Source: Firmicutes bacterium UBA3871 (lineage in GTDB: Bacteria > Bacillota > Clostridia > Peptostreptococcales > Anaerovoracaceae). From it: a stretch of DNA of 9,765 bases. The notes under the pieces are model-generated. The model made no database searches and was not told where the DNA came from. It worked only from the letters and a program-made list of their open reading frames with translations. A program made the position numbers and the translations under genes. The stretch lies in the NCBI GenBank assembly GCA_002392265.1, contig DGGP01000146.1, positions 1 to 9,765 of the forward strand, given 5' to 3'. The stretch's first letter is position 1; each line of letters opens with the position of its first letter. Shown here one piece after another: positions 6,759-9,765 of this stretch.

Positions 6759-7489
6759 CAGACAAAAGCTCTTTTGCGCTCTTTCGTCAGACAAAAGACA
6801 TCGCTCTTCGCAATAAAATAGTCGAGGATAATCTCTATATGGTCGAGATTCTCATCCGAAAATACATGAACAAGGGTGTGGACTATGACGATCTTTACCA
6901 GGTTGGCGCCATGGCTCTGGTTAACGCCGTAGAACGATTCGATCCCGACAAAGGCTTTGAATTCTCCAGCTTTGCCACACCGACCATCCTCGGCGAAATA
7001 CGCAAATACTTCCGCGACAAGGAATGGGCCATGAAGGTTCCGCGTCAGTACAAGGAACTTGCCACAATGATTCCGGAAGCGAAGGAAAAGCTTTTCGCCA
7101 AGCTCGGCAGAACACCTACTCCTACAGAGATTGCCACCCACATGGGCATACCTCTCGATGAGCTGCTTACAGCAATGGAGTCGGCAAAGGCTTACTCGGC
7201 GCAGTCTCTGAACGCAACGTTCGATGAGTCGGGCGATGAGGGAGAAGGTGCCGTACTCGAAAAGTTCTTGGCTGTGAAGGATAAAGGCTTTGAAAGTGTA
7301 GAGCTGACCGAAGTTATCCGAACAGTAATTGCCTCGATGTCCGAAAGGGAACGCAGGATATTTACAAAACGATATATTGAAAACATGACACAAAGCGATA
7401 TTGCGGAGGAACTGGGTGTGTCTCAAATGACTATTTCCCGCATAGAAAAAGAAATTCGCCGCAAATTCGCAGACGAACTTCACAAATAA
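6755..7489 (+). CDS. SigB/SigF/SigG-family RNA polymerase sigma factor
   Basis: Alternative sigma factor of 244 residues that should redirect RNA polymerase to stress or developmental promoters. Region 2 (about 17-88) contains DDLYQVGAMALVNAVERFDP and FSSFATPTILGEIRKYFRD, the core-binding and -10-recognition signature of this subfamily. Region 3 follows (about 93-145, with VPRQYKEL and TPTPTEIATHMG). Region 4 (about 183-240) has the -35-binding helix-turn-helix QSDIAEELGVSQMTISRIE. Region 1.1 is absent, as normal for this group. It starts with ATG inside the ATGA overlap with the anti-sigma gene, and that neighbour is probably its inhibitor. I cannot tell SigB from SigF or SigG by eye: no spoIIAA-type gene precedes the pair, which argues against a standard spoIIA operon. 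A strong terminator follows directly. Confidence 0.93.
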   Translation: MTDKSSFALFRQTKDIALRNKIVEDNLYMVEILIRKYMNKGVDYDDLYQVGAMALVNAVERFDPDKGFEFSSFATPTILGEIRKYFRDKEWAMKVPRQYKELATMIPEAKEKLFAKLGRTPTPTEIATHMGIPLDELLTAMESAKAYSAQSLNATFDESGDEGEGAVLEKFLAVKDKGFESVELTEVIRTVIASMSERERRIFTKRYIENMTQSDIAEELGVSQMTISRIEKEIRRKFADELHK

Positions 7490-7523
7490 AAGGGTTTTCC
7501 AAGTTTGGAAAACCCTTTTTTTG
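7488..7523 (+). terminator. Rho-independent terminator of the sigma operon, partly bidirectional
   Basis: AAAAGGGTTTTCC (7488-7500), loop AAGTTT, GGAAAACCCTTTT (7507-7519) form a perfect 13-bp stem running into seven T (7516-7522). It overlaps the sigma stop codon. On the minus strand the hairpin is followed by TTTTATTT, so it can also serve gyrA, which converges from the right with no other terminator in between. Confidence 0.92.
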
Positions 7524-7567
7524 TTGCACGTGTTGCGCTTGTTGCATTTGTTGCACTTGTTGCGCTA
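7523..7567. repeat. 9-bp tandem repeat, five units (GTTGC-type)
   Basis: Five units in exact 9-bp register: GTTGCACGT, GTTGCGCTT, GTTGCATTT, GTTGCACTT, GTTGCGCTA. The first five bases are invariant and positions 6-9 vary. It lies between the shared terminator and the second GGGGACAGG repeat, outside any supported gene. Both strands are open in some frame because 9 bp equals three codons, but there is no ribosome binding site or family resemblance. Function unknown. Confidence 0.8.
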
Positions 7568-7582
7568 TTGTGTTGGTTTTTG

Positions 7583-7632
7583 ACCTGTCCCCAAATTAGA
7601 ATTTTTTCCAATTTGGTGCCTGTCCCCAGATT
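7583..7632 (-). repeat. GGGGACAGG hairpin repeat, copy 2 (inverted relative to copy 1)
   Basis: Read on the minus strand this matches copy 1 (6216-6265) at 45 of 50 positions. Its hairpin is a complete 9-bp stem (7591-7599 with 7608-7616, one G-T pair) around an 8-nt loop at 7600-7607. The two GGGGACAGG motifs (as CCTGTCCCC at 7584-7592 and 7619-7627) are again 35 bp apart. Its outer edge overlaps the gyrA stop codon. It has no U-run, so it is not a classical terminator. Confidence 0.8.
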
Positions 7633-9765
7633 AGCTTTCGGGTTCTTCGTCGTCCTCGCGGATGGCCTTTGCCATTGCAACGATTGCGGCGTCGTCCTCA
7701 ACCTTCATGATCTTTACGCCCTGAGTTGCTCTGCCGAGGCGAGAAACCTCGGAAGCGTTGATTCTGATAATAATGCCGTCTGAATTGATTAGCAGAACAT
7801 CATCATCCTCCGCTACAACCATAGCACCGATCAGCTCTCCTGTCTTTTTGAACTTTGCCTTGTCGTAAGTCAGAAGACCCTTTCCGCCTCTTACCTGAAT
7901 CTTGTACTCAGTTACAGGGGTTCTCTTTCCAAAGCCGTTCTTTGTTACAACCAGCAGCTCTTCGCCCGGCTGAACGAGCTCCATTGAAACGACTTCATCA
8001 TCGTCTTCAAGCTTGATTGCACGAACACCGCCTGCGATACGTCCCATAGGGCGTACATCTTCTTCGGAGAAGGAGATACACTTACCGTTCTTTGTAACGA
8101 TTATGATTGTATCGGTACCGGAGGTCTGCTTTACATCAACCAGCTCGTCATCTTCCTTGAGAGAAATCGCAATCAGACCGGTCTTTCTGTTCGTATTGAA
8201 CTCGGAAATTGCAGTCTTTTTGATTGTACCGTTCTTTGTAACGAGAATCAGATATTTATCTTCATTTGCCTGCGGTACCGAAAGCACTGCAGTAATCCTT
8301 TCACGCTGCATCAGTGAGAGGAAGTTTACAGCAGGCGTTCCCTTTGCTGTTCTGGTCGCCTCCGGAATCTCGTAAGCCTTTATGCGATGCGCTTTTCCTG
8401 TGTTGGTATAGAAAATCAGATCGTCATGTGTCGATGTGATAATCAGATTGCGCACGAAATCGTTTTCTCTGGTGGTGAGGCCCGTAATGCCCTTGCCGCC
8501 TCTGCGCTGAGTTCTGTAGGTATCTGCAGGAACTCTCTTTATATATCCGAGATGGGTGAGGGTAACGGCAACCTTTTGCTCTTCAACGAGGTCTGCCTCG
8601 TCAAAGTCGTCCTCTGCCGCAACAATCTTTGAACGACGAGGATCTGCCCACTTTTTCTTTACTTCCAAAAGTTCGTCCTTTACAACGCCCATCAGCAGAT
8701 GCTCGTCAGCGAGAAGTGACTCGTAGTAAGCAATCTTTTCCATCAGCTCTTTGTACTCGGACTCAATCTTTTCCCTTTCGAGACCCTGGAGTCTTGCAAG
8801 CCTCATGTCAAGGATGGCTTGCGCCTGAATTTCCGAAAGACCGAATCTTTCAATGAGCTTTTCTTTTGCGTCATTGTAGGATGAACGAATTATTTTGATT
8901 ATCTCGTCGATATTGTCGAGTGCGATGCGCAAGCCCTCTAAAATGTGGGCTCTGGCCTCTGCCTTCTTTTTATCGAAGATTGTACGTCTGGTTACGACTT
9001 CCTTCTGATGCTTGAGGTATTCCGAAATCAGTGTGTGGAGATTGCAGATTTTCGGCTGCCCGTCAACAAGAGCCAGCATAATCATGGAGATGTTCTCCTG
9101 AAGCTGGGTATGCTTGAAAAGCTTGTTCAGCATAATCTGAGGATTTACGTCGCGGCGCAGCTCAATTACCACGCGCACGCCTTCGCGGTTGGATTCGTCC
9201 TGGATATTTGTAATGCCGTCCAGGCGTTTTTCCTTTACCATTTCGGCTATTTTACTTACCAGAACCGCTTTGTTTACCTGATAAGGAATTTCCGTTACGA
9301 CAATCTGAGTCTTGCCTCTGGAGGTCTCTTCGATTTCACAAACCGAACGAACTACGACCTTGCCCTGGCCTGTCAGATAAGCCTCTCTCGCACCGGCTCT
9401 GCCCAGAATAGTGGCACCGGTAGGGAAGTCCGGAGCCTTCACTATCTTGATCAGGTCTTCGACTGTTGCTTCCGGATTGTCAATCAGCAGAACGCAGGCG
9501 TCAATGACTTCGCCAAGATTGTGAGGCGGAATGGAAGTCGCCATACCTACGGCGATACCGTTACTGCCGTTTACAAGTAAGTTCGGAATGCGGCAAGGCA
9601 GTACGGTAGGCTCTTTCTCTTCCTCGTCGAAGTTTGGCACGAAGTCGACGGTTTCTTTATCGAGATCGCGCAGCATTTCAAGAGCCAGTGGAGACATGCG
9701 GGCTTCGGTGTAACGCATTGCAGCCGGAGCGTCGCCGTCCATGGAACCGAAGTTTCCGTGACCGT
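7631..9765 (-). CDS. gyrA: DNA gyrase subunit A (partial, 5' end outside window)
   Basis: Cytosolic type II topoisomerase subunit that, with GyrB, introduces negative supercoils by ATP-driven passage of a double-strand break. The frame stays open to the right edge, giving 710 codons. It begins with GHGNFGSMDGD, and catalytic Tyr is in AAMRYTEARMS (codon 9710-9712, partial residue 18). About 105 N-terminal residues are missing, so the main quinolone-resistance positions are not visible. The tower and coiled-coil region follow, then the C-terminal six-bladed beta-pinwheel with the GyrA-box QRRGGKG (about 419-425), which marks GyrA rather than ParC. Pinwheel blades repeat the pattern VTKNG...K. 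The tail is acidic (REDDEEPES). The TAA stop overlaps the edge of a GGGGACAGG repeat. The gene converges on the sigma operon. Confidence 0.97.
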   Translation of the reverse strand, partial: GHGNFGSMDGDAPAAMRYTEARMSPLALEMLRDLDKETVDFVPNFDEEEKEPTVLPCRIPNLLVNGSNGIAVGMATSIPPHNLGEVIDACVLLIDNPEATVEDLIKIVKAPDFPTGATILGRAGAREAYLTGQGKVVVRSVCEIEETSRGKTQIVVTEIPYQVNKAVLVSKIAEMVKEKRLDGITNIQDESNREGVRVVIELRRDVNPQIMLNKLFKHTQLQENISMIMLALVDGQPKICNLHTLISEYLKHQKEVVTRRTIFDKKKAEARAHILEGLRIALDNIDEIIKIIRSSYNDAKEKLIERFGLSEIQAQAILDMRLARLQGLEREKIESEYKELMEKIAYYESLLADEHLLMGVVKDELLEVKKKWADPRRSKIVAAEDDFDEADLVEEQKVAVTLTHLGYIKRVPADTYRTQRRGGKGITGLTTRENDFVRNLIITSTHDDLIFYTNTGKAHRIKAYEIPEATRTAKGTPAVNFLSLMQRERITAVLSVPQANEDKYLILVTKNGTIKKTAISEFNTNRKTGLIAISLKEDDELVDVKQTSGTDTIIIVTKNGKCISFSEEDVRPMGRIAGGVRAIKLEDDDEVVSMELVQPGEELLVVTKNGFGKRTPVTEYKIQVRGGKGLLTYDKAKFKKTGELIGAMVVAEDDDVLLINSDGIIIRINASEVSRLGRATQGVKIMKVEDDAAIVAMAKAIREDDEEPES

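Noticed and set aside
6593..7483. Minus-strand open frame of about 296 codons opposite the sigma factor gene
   Set aside because: It covers the reverse of a clear SigB-type sigma factor and has no domain signature; a shadow frame.
7523..7567. CRISPR array
   Set aside because: Units are only 9 bp and directly adjoining with no spacers, and there are no cas genes.
6216..7632. Composite transposon or insertion sequence with terminal inverted repeats
   Set aside because: No transposase or recombinase lies between the repeats, no target-site duplication is evident, and each copy has its own internal hairpin, more like dispersed REP elements. Kept as a finding, not called as a mobile element.
7505..7783. 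Small plus-strand open frame through the 9-bp repeats and into the gyrA 3' end
   Set aside because: It begins within the terminator hairpin, owes its openness to the 9-bp periodicity, and overlaps gyrA antisense.
8945..9580. Plus-strand open frame of about 211 codons within gyrA
   Set aside because: Antisense to highly conserved gyrA sequence, with no family features.

Overview
The window looks like a core-genome stretch from an anaerobic Clostridia-type member of the Bacillota. The grounds are the AGGAGG-like ribosome binding sites, the AT-rich intergenic DNA, a SigB/SigF/SigG-type sigma factor with an RsbW/SpoIIAB-like partner, a GyrA with the QRRGGKG box, and a hybrid histidine kinase of a type common in Clostridia. 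I cannot name a genus from the sequence alone. No tRNA, rRNA, CRISPR array, complete transposon or prophage is visible, and no stretch over 300 bases lacks a gene.

Layout. Positions 1-3188 hold a minus-strand group: sugar-nucleotide-type nucleotidyltransferase, then hybrid sensor histidine kinase, then the start of a small membrane-anchored protein that runs off the left edge. Upstream of it (3189-3409) is a strong hairpin terminator, or possibly an attenuator, with a GNRA tetraloop. Positions 3410-6142 hold a second tight minus-strand operon, trpS, then a LysR-type regulator, then a PlsC-type acyltransferase, read from a clear sigma-A-type promoter at 6181-6209. Divergent from trpS is a two-gene plus-strand operon (6354-7489) encoding an RsbW-like anti-sigma factor and its sigma factor, overlapping by the four bases ATGA and ending in a strong terminator. 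Convergent with it is the 3' 2.1 kb of gyrA (7631-9765), whose 5' end lies outside the window.

The least ordinary part is 6143-7633. Two 50-bp copies of a GGGGACAGG-bearing element lie in opposite orientation on either side of the anti-sigma/sigma operon. One sits between the divergent trpS and anti-sigma promoters; the other abuts gyrA and overlaps its stop codon. Each copy is a hairpin carrying two same-direction GGGGACAGG motifs exactly 35 bp apart. The copies match at 45 of 50 positions, and four of the five differences are explained by inversion of the 8-nt loop. Next to the second copy are five units of a 9-bp tandem repeat (GTTGC-type).

How the genes work together. The anti-sigma/sigma pair is probably a partner-switching stress or developmental switch, but no anti-anti-sigma gene is present, and the anti-sigma protein has lost consensus residues of its ATP-binding pocket, including the N-box Asn. 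A GTTTAT-N14-TGGTAT sequence upstream resembles a SigB-class promoter, so the sigma factor may drive its own operon. The other genes are housekeeping (gyrA, trpS, plsC) or sensory/envelope functions.
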